A DNA stretch of 16,758 nucleotides from JBGTLW01 sp041743835 (GCA_041743835.1 JBGTLW010000232.1:1-16758); one strand, 5' to 3'; positions 6,392 through 13,472 are shown, counted from the first letter of the stretch. Numbers and translations: made by a program. Notes: a model not told the origin generated them from the sequence alone.

Positions 6392-7276
6392 ATGAGGGTT
6401 TGCGTCATCTTGCCCGCAGCCGGTTTGGGTCAGCGTTTCGCGGCCTCGGCGACCGGCTTGCCGTCCGTTGCCGGTGCCGAAAAGTCGCCCGAGGCTGGCC
6501 CATCCAAGATCGAGCGACTCATCCATGGCCGCCCAGCGTTCCTCCGCGCGATCGACCTGTTTGTCCGCCGCAAGGATGTCAGTCAGGTCATCCTCGCGGT
6601 CAACCCCGACACGATCCAGGACTTTCAATTCAAATGGGGCGACCAACTCGGCCTTCTGGGTGTCTTCGTAATACCCGGCGGGACGCGTGAACGGTGGGAA
6701 ACGGTGCGCCTCGCGTTGGAGCATGTGGCGGAAGGATGCACGCACATCGCTGTCCACGACGCGGCCCGGCCGCTAGCCAGCGCGACGCTGATCGACCGCA
6801 TCTTCTTAGCAGCCGAGCGGTACGATGCGGTGGTGCCCGGCCTGCCCGTCGCAAGCACGCTCAAGCGAGTGGAAGAAGTGGACGCCCCCGCAGCGGAGCG
6901 CGACTACATCGATGACATCCTCTCGCCGCCTGAGTCTGGCGCGGCATCATCCAAGGAACTGCGCGTGATCGAGACGGTGCCCCGCCGCGATCTGTATGAG
7001 GTGCAGACGCCACAGGTGTTTTCATTGAACCTGCTCCGACGCGGGTACGACCTGATCGGCAGCGGCCAGCTAGACCCCGCGGGGATCACCGACGATGCGA
7101 GCCTGATCGAGGCGCTGGGGCGCACGGTGCGGATTGTGGAAGGCGAGCCGACGAACCTGAAGATCACGCGGGCCGGCGACATGGAACTGGCTGAAGCCCT
7201 GGCGACGGCCCGCGATGCTGCCTCAGCCAAGCAGGCCGCTGCAAAGAAGCTGTTTCGGCTCGACGATGAGTTGTGA
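6392..7276 (+). CDS. ispD: 2-C-methyl-D-erythritol 4-phosphate cytidylyltransferase, enlarged
   Basis: IspD joins CTP and MEP to form CDP-ME in the non-mevalonate isoprenoid pathway. At 294 residues it is about 60 longer than E. coli IspD. Core motifs are in order: the nucleotide loop ILPAAGLGQRF (6-16), PGGTRERWETV (95-105), VHDAARP (121-127), STLKRV (155-160), EVQTPQVF (203-210), TDDASLIEALG (233-243) and EPTNLKIT (252-259, with the conserved Lys257). Two things are odd. About 20 extra residues separate the glycine loop from the usual PKQ position, which here reads PSKIE (Lys39). A second insertion (about 162-190) precedes ETVPRRDLYEVQTPQ. The C-terminus has an Ala/Lys-rich extension. The start is ATG 6392, chosen for its promoter distance. 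ispG occurs in the same window, and ispF is not adjacent. Confidence 0.92.
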   Translation: MRVCVILPAAGLGQRFAASATGLPSVAGAEKSPEAGPSKIERLIHGRPAFLRAIDLFVRRKDVSQVILAVNPDTIQDFQFKWGDQLGLLGVFVIPGGTRERWETVRLALEHVAEGCTHIAVHDAARPLASATLIDRIFLAAERYDAVVPGLPVASTLKRVEEVDAPAAERDYIDDILSPPESGAASSKELRVIETVPRRDLYEVQTPQVFSLNLLRRGYDLIGSGQLDPAGITDDASLIEALGRTVRIVEGEPTNLKITRAGDMELAEALATARDAASAKQAAAKKLFRLDDEL

Positions 7277-7303
7277 CGCCGACAGGTGTCATGCCCACTT
7301 CGA

Positions 7304-7309
7304 TATACT
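7304..7309 (+). promoter_or_regulatory. -10 element TATACT, leaderless start of the esterase gene
   Basis: TATACT (in CGATATACT) ends 7 nt before the ATG at 7317. The spacer CCCCGCC holds no Shine-Dalgarno sequence. It is the closest match to consensus among the set. It argues for the 7317 start instead of in-frame upstream ATGs that would lie inside ispD. Confidence 0.5.
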
Positions 7310-7316
7310 CCCCGCC

Positions 7317-8114
7317 ATGCTTGAACCCCTGCCCCTCTGGCCTGACCCCGAGTTGTCGAAGGTGACGCTGCGGCTGATGCCCACGAAGCTGCCCTCCGCA
7401 ACAGCGGTGCTGGTTCTGCCCGGCGGCGGCTACGCGCACCTTGCCGACCACGAGGCGGAGCCTGTCGCGCAGAAGTTTGTCGATGCGGGGATCAACGCGG
7501 CGGTGCTGCGATATCGCTTGGCGACCCAGGGCGGCAGGCACCCGGGCATGATCCACGATGCGTTGCGTGCGATACGGCTCCTTCGGGTCCACGGTTGGGA
7601 GAAGGTGGCGATCCTCGGCTTCTCGGCCGGCGGCCACCTCGCATCTACCGCTGCGGTCCACTACGACACTTTTGGCGGGTTTGAGGGGGATGACCTTGTG
7701 GGCAAGCACAGCGCAAGGCCAGACGCGGCCGTGCTGTGTTACCCCGTCATCGACCTTGCGGGCAACTTTGCTCACAAAGGCAGCGCCCAGAATCTGCTCG
7801 GCCCCGACGCCACGGCGGCCCAACTCCAAGCCCTGAGTAACGCCAACCACGTCACAGCCAGCACGCCACCCACCTTTCTCTGGCACACCAATCAGGATGC
7901 CGGGGTTCCACCCGAAAACTCCATCAGCTTCGCACTGGCTTGCCGGAAGCACCGCGTTCCTGTCGAGCTTCATGTGTATGAAGAGGGCGGGCACGGCGTC
8001 GGGTTGGCTGACGGCGACAAAGGTAAGCCAGACCTCCCGCGGGTCGCGGGCTGGATCGATCTGGCGATTGCCTTCGTCCAGCGTCACCTCAATCAAGCGA
8101 AGGAAACAGTATGA
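7317..8114 (+). CDS. Alpha/beta-hydrolase of the acetyl-xylan/feruloyl esterase (BD-FAE-like) type
   Basis: This 265-residue protein has the layout of small carbohydrate-ester esterases. It shows an oxyanion-hole loop PGGGY (about 40-44), the nucleophile elbow GFSAGGH with Ser103, Asp194 in HTNQDAGVPPENS, and His226 in EGGHGVGLA. Together they make a complete catalytic triad. Relatives remove acetyl or other acyl groups from sugars, but others hydrolyse small esters, so the substrate is not certain. There is no signal peptide, so it should act in the cytoplasm. The longer reading frame starting at 7215 is rejected because it would overlap ispD by 62 nt and ignore the TATACT element at 7304. 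The stop overlaps the next start as ATGA, so the esterase and dipeptidase are probably translated together. Confidence 0.85.
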   Translation: MLEPLPLWPDPELSKVTLRLMPTKLPSATAVLVLPGGGYAHLADHEAEPVAQKFVDAGINAAVLRYRLATQGGRHPGMIHDALRAIRLLRVHGWEKVAILGFSAGGHLASTAAVHYDTFGGFEGDDLVGKHSARPDAAVLCYPVIDLAGNFAHKGSAQNLLGPDATAAQLQALSNANHVTASTPPTFLWHTNQDAGVPPENSISFALACRKHRVPVELHVYEEGGHGVGLADGDKGKPDLPRVAGWIDLAIAFVQRHLNQAKETV

Positions 8115-9271
8115 CATGGGTGTTCGATGGCCATCTGGACCTCGCGATGAACGCGCTGGACTACGAGCGCGACCAGACGCTCCCGGTGTCACTGCTGCGC
8201 GAGCGTGAAGCGGGGGGCGTGAAGGACGGCCGGGGCCTGTGCTCATGCAGCTTGGACAGCTTGCGGCGCGGTCAGGTACGGGTGTGCGTGGCAACGGTGC
8301 TGGCGCGGGCGAAGCCCTGGATCGATGCGGGCCGTGCGATCAAGCGTGGTGGTGACTGGCCGTCGCGTGACATGGCTCACGCCATCGTGGCCGGGCAGTT
8401 GGCTTACTACGAGCTTCTGGATCGCCGGGGCAGCATCACGCTGCTGCGCGATCGCGGCGCACTGGAAAGCCACCTCGAGCGATGGAGTTGCACTGTTGAC
8501 AAGGCCGATCACGCCAAGCACCACGACCCACTCCCGCCCGTGGGGGTGATCCTCACGATGGAAGGTGCGGATGCAATCACCGCCCCCGGCGAGCTGGACT
8601 GGTGGCACGCGCGCGGTGTGCGCACGCTCATGCTCTCGCATTTCGGCAAGTCGCACTACGCCCACGGCACACCGTCCACCGACCCGGCCAACACGCACGA
8701 CGTTGATGGCCCGCTGACCGAGGATGGCCGCGCCCTCCTTGATCGTATGATGTCGCTTGGGATGCCGCTGGATATGTCCCATCTTTCGGACCGCAGTTTT
8801 GCGGAAGCCGCGGACCACTTCGGGGGCGTGCTTTATGCGAGCCACAGCAGTTGTCGGTCACTGGTCGCTGCTAATGAGCACGTCCACCCGATGAGGATGC
8901 TCAGCGATGAGCAGGTGCGTGTGATTGTGGCGCGGGGCGGGGTGGTGGGTGTGCCGATGTTCAACGCTTTTCTGATGGCGGGTTACGAGGAATCGACAGA
9001 ACCAGACACCGTTACCCTGGCTCATGTCGCCGATCACATCGATCACCTGTGCCAGTTGGCGGGCAGCGCGTCGCACGTGGCGATCGGCTCGGACATGGAT
9101 GGTGGCTTCGGTGCGGAGCACACGCCCCGCGAGGTGGACACCGCAGCTGACCTGCGGTTGCTGGCCGGCGTGCTGTCCGCGCGGGGCTACAGCGATGACG
9201 CCATTGACTCCATCCTGCACGGCAACTGGTGCCGGTTCTACGCCGACCAACTTCCCGCCGGCGTGGGATGA
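8111..9271 (+). CDS. M19-family (membrane/renal dipeptidase-type) peptidase
   Basis: Peptidase family M19 enzymes are binuclear zinc hydrolases that cleave dipeptides, often including D-residues. This 386-residue protein shows the family landmarks: HLD at 8-10 (first two ligands), Glu151 in TMEGADAI (bridging carboxylate), His224 in DMSHLSD, His245 in ASHSSCR, and Asp328 in IGSDMDGG. LTEDGRALLDRMMSLGM before the His224 strand is also typical. No signal peptide or lipobox is visible, so it looks cytoplasmic, unlike many secreted members. It begins within the esterase stop codon (4-nt overlap), with a GAAGGA Shine-Dalgarno sequence inside the end of the esterase gene. A role in recycling wall-derived or imported dipeptides is plausible but inferred. 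It converges on manA with a 41-nt gap and no clear terminator. Confidence 0.9.
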   Translation: MTWVFDGHLDLAMNALDYERDQTLPVSLLREREAGGVKDGRGLCSCSLDSLRRGQVRVCVATVLARAKPWIDAGRAIKRGGDWPSRDMAHAIVAGQLAYYELLDRRGSITLLRDRGALESHLERWSCTVDKADHAKHHDPLPPVGVILTMEGADAITAPGELDWWHARGVRTLMLSHFGKSHYAHGTPSTDPANTHDVDGPLTEDGRALLDRMMSLGMPLDMSHLSDRSFAEAADHFGGVLYASHSSCRSLVAANEHVHPMRMLSDEQVRVIVARGGVVGVPMFNAFLMAGYEESTEPDTVTLAHVADHIDHLCQLAGSASHVAIGSDMDGGFGAEHTPREVDTAADLRLLAGVLSARGYSDDAIDSILHGNWCRFYADQLPAGVG

Positions 9272-9312
9272 GCGTGCGACCGTGATGGCGTCGCTGCGCT
9301 GGTGCGGTCGGG

Positions 9313-10407
9313 TCAGGCCAAGCGATTGCCGCCAGCTTGCGGGAAGGTGACGCGCAGGGCGGTGGCACCGGCGTTGATCCGGGCCTTGGCATTGGGCAGG
9401 TTGGGCGGGAGATAGACCGTGTCGCCTGCGGTGATGTGTACTTCTGAGCCGAACGCGCCGCGGTGTGTGGACAGGCGGCCAGAGCCCTCCAGCGTGATCC
9501 AGACCTCGGGCTGCGTCGTGCTCATTTCTTCATCGAAATCGCGCACCGCCTCGATGCGGTCGATCGCAAAATGCTCACAAGCCACCAGCTTGGTGACCCG
9601 CGCCACAGCGGTCTCCACCGTCTGGTTGAACTCGAACGCGCCGGACTGGGCCGGGCCAAAATGGATGCATTGCAGGGCCTGCTCGACATGCAGCTCGCGC
9701 CCCGTGCGGCCCCAGTCGTACACGCGGTACGTCGTGTCGCTTGGCGTCTGCACCTCGGCGGCCAGGATGCCTGCGCCCAGGGCATGACACGTGCCAGAGG
9801 GCAGGTAGTGGCAATCGCCGGGCTTGACCGTGATCGATTCCAACAGCGGCAGCACCGCGTCATCGTTGTTCTGCGCCAGGGCTTCGCGGAGCTGCTGGGG
9901 CGTCACGCCGGGCCTCATGCCCTTGTAGATCACACTGCCGGGGGCGCAGTCCACGATGTACCACGCCTCGCTTTTGAGGAACGAATCCGCGTGAGCTGCG
10001 GCATAGGCGGGCGAGGGGTGGACCTGTACCGAGAGGTTCTCGTGCGCATCAAGAAACTTCACCAGCAGCGGGAAGCCGCCATCGGCCGTCAGTGGTACAT
10101 CACCCAGTGCCGTGCGGCCGTAGTCCTTGATGACCTTAGCGAAGGTTTGCCCGGCCAGCGGCCCGTTGGCGACGGTGGAGCGTTCAGCGTTGCCGCCCCC
10201 GCCGGAGGCAGAGGTCTTCGCCAGGTCCACCAGTTCCCACGACTCACCGATGGCTCTGCCACCGGGCAAGCAGCGCCCAAGTTTCTCCAGCGAGTACCCG
10301 CCCCAGACCTTCTCCTTGTAAACCGGGGCGAACTTGAGCGGGTAGAGCGGCGGTTGGCCGTCGCCCTCGGGGGTACTAGCCTGCTTGGGCTTGGGACTCT
10401 CTTGCAT
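9313..10407 (-). CDS. manA: Class I (type I) mannose-6-phosphate isomerase
   Basis: This cupin-fold zinc enzyme interconverts mannose-6-phosphate and fructose-6-phosphate, feeding mannose into glycolysis or supplying GDP-mannose precursors. Zinc ligands fit the family: Gln128 and His130 in SVQVHP, Glu147 in KSEAWYI, and His208 in GTCHALG. Other signatures are the N-terminal KEKVWGG (31-37), IGESWELVD (53-61), YKGMRPGV (161-168) and the active-site segment YRVYDWGRTGRELH (227-240) with Arg234. At 364 residues it is close to the short bacterial form (about 315) plus an N-terminal Pro/Gln-rich tail and a Gly-rich insertion (about 67-75). I use ATG 10407, because the longer frame would need a TTG start at 10434. 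The gene diverges from the Tyr-rich gene across 175 nt. Confidence 0.93.
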   Translation of the reverse strand: MQESPKPKQASTPEGDGQPPLYPLKFAPVYKEKVWGGYSLEKLGRCLPGGRAIGESWELVDLAKTSASGGGGNAERSTVANGPLAGQTFAKVIKDYGRTALGDVPLTADGGFPLLVKFLDAHENLSVQVHPSPAYAAAHADSFLKSEAWYIVDCAPGSVIYKGMRPGVTPQQLREALAQNNDDAVLPLLESITVKPGDCHYLPSGTCHALGAGILAAEVQTPSDTTYRVYDWGRTGRELHVEQALQCIHFGPAQSGAFEFNQTVETAVARVTKLVACEHFAIDRIEAVRDFDEEMSTTQPEVWITLEGSGRLSTHRGAFGSEVHITAGDTVYLPPNLPNAKARINAGATALRVTFPQAGGNRLA

Positions 10408-10451
10408 GACGCGTCTCACTAATGGGAATGACAACCGGGTTAACGCCCCAC

Positions 10452-10457
10452 TATAGG
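10452..10457 (-). promoter_or_regulatory. Possible -10 element of manA
   Basis: The minus strand reads TATAGT here, about 44 nt upstream of the manA ATG, with a GTGAAA -35 candidate (4 of 6 to consensus) 17 nt further up. It is in the 175-nt divergent gap. Only hexamer similarity supports it. Confidence 0.35.
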
Positions 10458-10572
10458 CCCTCCGTACACATTTTCACGACGTCGCCTCGTAAAGCCCTTG
10501 AAAACCAGCTCGAAGCGCCTAAGAATGAGGTAGGTGAAGTTCGTCTAGAACATGCGGTAAGCTGGGGGGATC

Positions 10573-10577
10573 GGAGG
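10573..10577 (+). promoter_or_regulatory. Shine-Dalgarno sequence deciding the GTG start of the Tyr-rich gene
   Basis: GGAGG stands 5 nt before GTG 10583, an optimal distance. It supports the GTG start, which gives a complete signal peptide. A TAAGCT -10-like hexamer lies at 10558-10563. Confidence 0.65.
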
Positions 10578-10582
10578 CGATC

Positions 10583-11443
10583 GTGAAACATGCACTGACT
10601 TATGGCTCGATGATCCTGTCCGCCTGCCTGGCACTGCCCGCGATGGGCGGTATCCAGCGAGCGAATCACGATTTCGATTCCGGAGACGCCCGGCGGCTGG
10701 CAGAAGTGAGCCAGTCCAGCAGCCGCACCGTGCGCGTCATCCACGCCCAGCCACTCACTTCCAGCCGGCTCGACACCGCCAGCACGAGGGCGGTGGATGC
10801 CCGCCGGGCAGCGCAATCTAACGTCGTGCAGCGCACACCCAGTTCGGTTTACACGGTCACCAATCCCACTCGGCAGCGGGCCGCACAGACCCAGCAGGCA
10901 GATGCTGCGACCGTAGCGTTGCGTGAGTACCAGCAGGAGCGTGCGATTCAGGACCGGTCCGAAGAGGTCGTGGTGGACCGCTTCATCAATGCCCGGCCCG
11001 ACCCCGTCACTCACCCCATCGGTAACGTGCGCGCTCAGCCCTCCGTCGCCCGAGTGCACAACGGCATCGAACCCGCCGATCACCGGCGTCATGCCCGCGA
11101 GGCCACACGGGTGACCTACGTCACACGCCCGACCAACCGCCAGGTACACGACCTTCACGTCGCGGGATCGGGCCATCGTGAATACCGCACGGAGACCGTG
11201 GCGGTGGTTAACCGCTACCCGTCGCACTACTACTACTACTACCCGACTTACCGCTATGTTGAGTACCCGAGGTACTCGCGCTACTCCTACGGTGCCTGCC
11301 ATTCTTACCGCAGCTACCGTTACCCCACACACTATTACTCCAGCCACTACAGCCACCGTCGGCACTACGGGACGTCCTACAGCATCGGCGTCGGCTACCG
11401 CGACGGCAACACCCGCGTAGGCTTCCACATCAGCGGCTACTAA
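10583..11443 (+). CDS. Secreted Tyr/Arg/His-rich protein of unknown function
   Basis: The 286-residue product starts with a signal peptide (1 to about 22, basic start, hydrophobic core, ending LPAMGG). Residues about 25-210 are low in hydrophobics, rich in Arg, Gln, Ser, Thr and Val, and probably disordered. The C-terminal 73 residues (214-286) contain 21 tyrosines, starting with a run of five, mixed with Ser, His and Arg. The final part (SIGVGYRDGNTRVGFHISGY) looks like two beta strands of the kind that close small surface-protein domains. I recognise no family by name. Tyr-rich cationic export products could be matrix, spore-coat-like or crosslinked surface proteins; that is inference. There is one Cys in the mature part. 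GTG start with a strong Shine-Dalgarno sequence. It diverges from manA and is followed by a repeat/hairpin spacer before ispG. Confidence 0.75.
   Translation: MKHALTYGSMILSACLALPAMGGIQRANHDFDSGDARRLAEVSQSSSRTVRVIHAQPLTSSRLDTASTRAVDARRAAQSNVVQRTPSSVYTVTNPTRQRAAQTQQADAATVALREYQQERAIQDRSEEVVVDRFINARPDPVTHPIGNVRAQPSVARVHNGIEPADHRRHAREATRVTYVTRPTNRQVHDLHVAGSGHREYRTETVAVVNRYPSHYYYYYPTYRYVEYPRYSRYSYGACHSYRSYRYPTHYYSSHYSHRRHYGTSYSIGVGYRDGNTRVGFHISGY
11228..11242 (+). repeat. (TAC)5 trinucleotide run inside the Tyr-rich gene
   Basis: Five perfect TAC codons in a row, preceded by CAC, encode the Tyr5 run. Slippage here would add or remove Tyr residues without changing frame. Confidence 0.85.
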
Positions 11444-11446
11444 CCA

Positions 11447-11484
11447 TCCCCGTATAGCGCTCCCCACCCCTCCCCGTTTAGCGC
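11447..11484. repeat. Direct repeat pair TCCCCGT(A/T)TAGCGC
   Basis: Two 14-mers (11447-11460 and 11471-11484) match at 13 of 14 positions and are offset by 24 nt, just after the Tyr-rich gene. The second runs directly into a hairpin. The unit looks like part of a dispersed intergenic palindromic element, but only this locus is visible. Confidence 0.6.
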
Positions 11485-11501
11485 CGGGCGTAAGCCCGCG
11501 C
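11481..11501 (+). terminator. GC hairpin after the Tyr-rich gene (terminator or REP-like palindrome)
   Basis: CGGGC-GTAA-GCCCG forms a 5-bp stem with a GNRA-type tetraloop, extended by three more pairs (GCG/CGC) past a one-base C bulge. No T run follows on either strand, so an intrinsic terminator is uncertain. It could be a transcript 3' end stabiliser or part of a repeat element. Confidence 0.4.
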
Positions 11502-11530
11502 GCTCCCACATCTCCATACACGCGGTGTGC

Positions 11531-11536
11531 TAGAAT
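11531..11536 (+). promoter_or_regulatory. -10 element TAGAAT, leaderless start of ispG
   Basis: TAGAAT ends 7 nt before the ATG at 11544, with spacer CACACCC and no Shine-Dalgarno sequence. It follows the same spacing rule as four or five other genes in the window. No clear -35 element is seen. Confidence 0.45.
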
Positions 11537-11543
11537 CACACCC

Positions 11544-12833
11544 ATGCAGCAGCGACGCAAAACCCGGCAGGTGGTGGTTGGCGATGAGCGGGTGGGCTTC
11601 GTGCATATCGGGGGCGATGTCAACGGGAAACCCGCCCCGGTCTCCGTGCAGTCGATGACCGCCGGCTACACGTGGGACATCGATACCTGCATCACCGAGA
11701 TTAATAAGCTGGCCGCCGCGGGTGCGGACATTGTCCGTGTCGCTGTGCCGGAGAAGAAGGACACGGATGCGTTGCGGCAGATCATCCCGGCCGTGGGTGT
11801 GCCGATCGTTGCCGATGTGCACTTTCATTTTCAGCGTGCGCTGGAAGCGATCGACGCGGGCGTCCACAAGATCCGCCTCAACCCAGGCAACATCCAGGAT
11901 AAAGCCCAGGTCAAGGAAGTCATCGCCGCGTGCAAGGCAGCGGGGCGTGGCGGCAAGCCCATCCCCATCCGCATTGGCGTGAATGAGGGCTCGATCATCG
12001 AGCGCCGGGATAAGCAGAAGCGTATGAAAGAGCTCGGCGGCGTGTTCTCCGACTCGCGCCACGGCCACTTCCTCGCAATCATGATCGCTAAGCTCGAGGA
12101 GTATCTCGACATCTTCTACGAGGAAGACTTCTACGACATCGTCATCAGCGCTAAGAGCACCGACCCCGAGTTGGTGATTGCGGCCTACTCTGAGATAAGC
12201 AAGCGGTTTGATCACCCGCTTCATCTGGGCGTCACCCATGCCGGGCCGAAGGAAACGGGGACGATCCGTTCCGTCGTGCCGCTGGGACACCTGCTGGCTT
12301 GCGGTGTGGGCGATACGATCCGCATCAGCTACGCGAACGACCCGGTGTACGAGGTCGAGGACGGGCTGGAGCTTTTGTATTGCTTGGGCCTGCGCGAGCG
12401 GGTGGGGGTGGACCTCATCGGCTGCCCCACCTGCGGGCGGATTCAGGTGGACCTGTTCACCTTGATCCAGGAGGTACGCGTGAAGCTCAAGGAGCTTGTG
12501 CTGCCGATCAAGGTGGCTGTTATGGGCTGTATCGTCAACGGCCCCGGTGAGGCGGAAGGGGCGGATGTGGCGATTTTCGCGGGCGATCGCCGGGGCATCA
12601 TTTACGTGCAGGGTCAGAAGGTTGCGAACGTGCCCGAGGAGCAGATCCTCGACGCGTTGCTGGAGGAGTGCCGCAAGTTCGAGGCCAAGGTGATGCGTGG
12701 CGAGGCGAAGCTCGGCGAGAAGGTCGTGGAGATTCTTCCGCCGGACCCCATCGGTGAACTAGGCAGCGGTTTCAGCAAGATCGCGGCGGGTCAGGTGGAT
12801 AAGGTTGTCTCACTGACGGTCGATGGCCAATGA
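11544..12833 (+). CDS. ispG: 4-hydroxy-3-methylbut-2-en-1-yl diphosphate synthase
   Basis: IspG (GcpE) is the [4Fe-4S] enzyme that reductively opens MEcPP to HMBPP, the penultimate MEP-pathway step. The N-terminal TIM-barrel motifs are clear: VSVQSMTAGYTWD (33-45), GADIVRVAVPE (59-69), VPIVADVHFHF (84-94) and KIRLNPGNI (107-115). The cluster ligands Cys294, Cys297, Cys329 and Glu336 match E. coli Cys270, Cys273, Cys305 and Glu312 at exactly the same spacings. The 429 residues exceed the 372 of E. coli through an N-terminal extension, an insertion in the barrel near 140-190 and a longer C-terminus. It belongs to the two-domain bacterial form, not the three-domain plant form. The start is set by the TAGAAT element 7 nt upstream. 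It has no co-directional neighbour on either side within operon distance. Confidence 0.95.
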   Translation: MQQRRKTRQVVVGDERVGFVHIGGDVNGKPAPVSVQSMTAGYTWDIDTCITEINKLAAAGADIVRVAVPEKKDTDALRQIIPAVGVPIVADVHFHFQRALEAIDAGVHKIRLNPGNIQDKAQVKEVIAACKAAGRGGKPIPIRIGVNEGSIIERRDKQKRMKELGGVFSDSRHGHFLAIMIAKLEEYLDIFYEEDFYDIVISAKSTDPELVIAAYSEISKRFDHPLHLGVTHAGPKETGTIRSVVPLGHLLACGVGDTIRISYANDPVYEVEDGLELLYCLGLRERVGVDLIGCPTCGRIQVDLFTLIQEVRVKLKELVLPIKVAVMGCIVNGPGEAEGADVAIFAGDRRGIIYVQGQKVANVPEEQILDALLEECRKFEAKVMRGEAKLGEKVVEILPPDPIGELGSGFSKIAAGQVDKVVSLTVDGQ

Positions 12834-12917
12834 TGTGCGCTTGAAGCAGGTGCCATGAGGCCACTGCCTGCGGGCATACACAAGATGCAAGACCAAGCCA
12901 CCGGCGAGCCGTGGTGA

Positions 12918-13430
12918 TTACCTGCTGTCCCGGCGGGCCTGGTTGCGGCGTCCGGCGGAGGAGACGTGGCCGTGAATCTTCTGTTCGCTGGCCCGTTTCA
13001 TCGCCTTCTGGTGACGTATGGCCTCGGTTGATTCGTGCTTCTTCTTGCGGCGCTTCGCCCGATCCGTGGGCCGTGCGGTTTTGGCGTGCGCGGCTGCGCT
13101 TTGGGCTTGGCCTTCCTGCTGCGAAGCTTCGACAAGCTCAAGCTGCTGCTGGAAGCGGCTGAGCAGTTCATCAAAGATCTCCGCCTTCTTGCGGGTGTTG
13201 TCCGAGCTCTGAGCGGGGCGAGCGCCTTTGGCTTGCCGCTTGCCGCGTGCTTCGCCTCGCTGTTGCTTGGTAAGGTCGCGGTACTTTTCGCGGAGCGTGC
13301 GGGCACGGGTGACCTTCTGCCTGAGCCGGGCGGGCGTTAGTTGCTTCATGCCCTGCTTCGTGCCGTGCTGGACAAGGTTAAACTCGGGCTTGGTGCAGAG
13401 CTTCCGGGCGGCGGCAAGACTGATACTCAT
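12918..13430 (-). CDS. Very basic, coiled-coil-like protein of unknown function
   Basis: This 170-residue protein is dominated by Arg, Lys, Gln and Ala. Residues about 30-65 form a helical segment (LTPARLRQKVTRARTLREKY), then a basic Gly/Lys linker. A second helix at about 78-105 (KKAEIFDELLSRFQQQLELV) follows, then a strongly basic tail ending GRRNQARRDSR. It has no signal peptide or membrane helix. The charge suggests nucleic acid or ribosome binding, but no named domain is evident. I think similar short proteins with this helix-linker-basic-tail plan occur in other bacteria, but cannot verify it. The start at ATG 13430 is supported by an AGGAGA Shine-Dalgarno sequence 7 nt before it (13438-13443) and a TATACT promoter element. 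The longer frame to 13502 would read through that promoter. It lies 163 nt after ftsI on the same strand. Confidence 0.72.
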   Translation of the reverse strand: MSISLAAARKLCTKPEFNLVQHGTKQGMKQLTPARLRQKVTRARTLREKYRDLTKQQRGEARGKRQAKGARPAQSSDNTRKKAEIFDELLSRFQQQLELVEASQQEGQAQSAAAHAKTARPTDRAKRRKKKHESTEAIRHQKAMKRASEQKIHGHVSSAGRRNQARRDSR

Positions 13431-13472
13431 CGGATGATCTCCTGAATGATTCGTAGGCCAAGTGACACAAAA

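Noticed and set aside
7215..7316. N-terminal extension of the esterase
   Set aside because: It would overlap ispD and shows no hydrolase features; the promoter and ATG at 7317 fit the family's usual length.
9463..10422. A 319-residue plus-strand open frame
   Set aside because: Antisense to manA, whose zinc ligands and motifs are unmistakable. High GC produces long antisense frames throughout this window.
10451..11623. A 390-residue minus-strand open frame opposite the Tyr-rich gene
   Set aside because: The plus strand has a Shine-Dalgarno sequence, signal peptide and coherent domain, and the minus frame would run into the ispG start region. The low-complexity Tyr codons simply lack stops on the other strand.
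12844..12873. Possible terminator hairpin after ispG
   Set aside because: The stem needs at least two bulges and is not followed by a T run.
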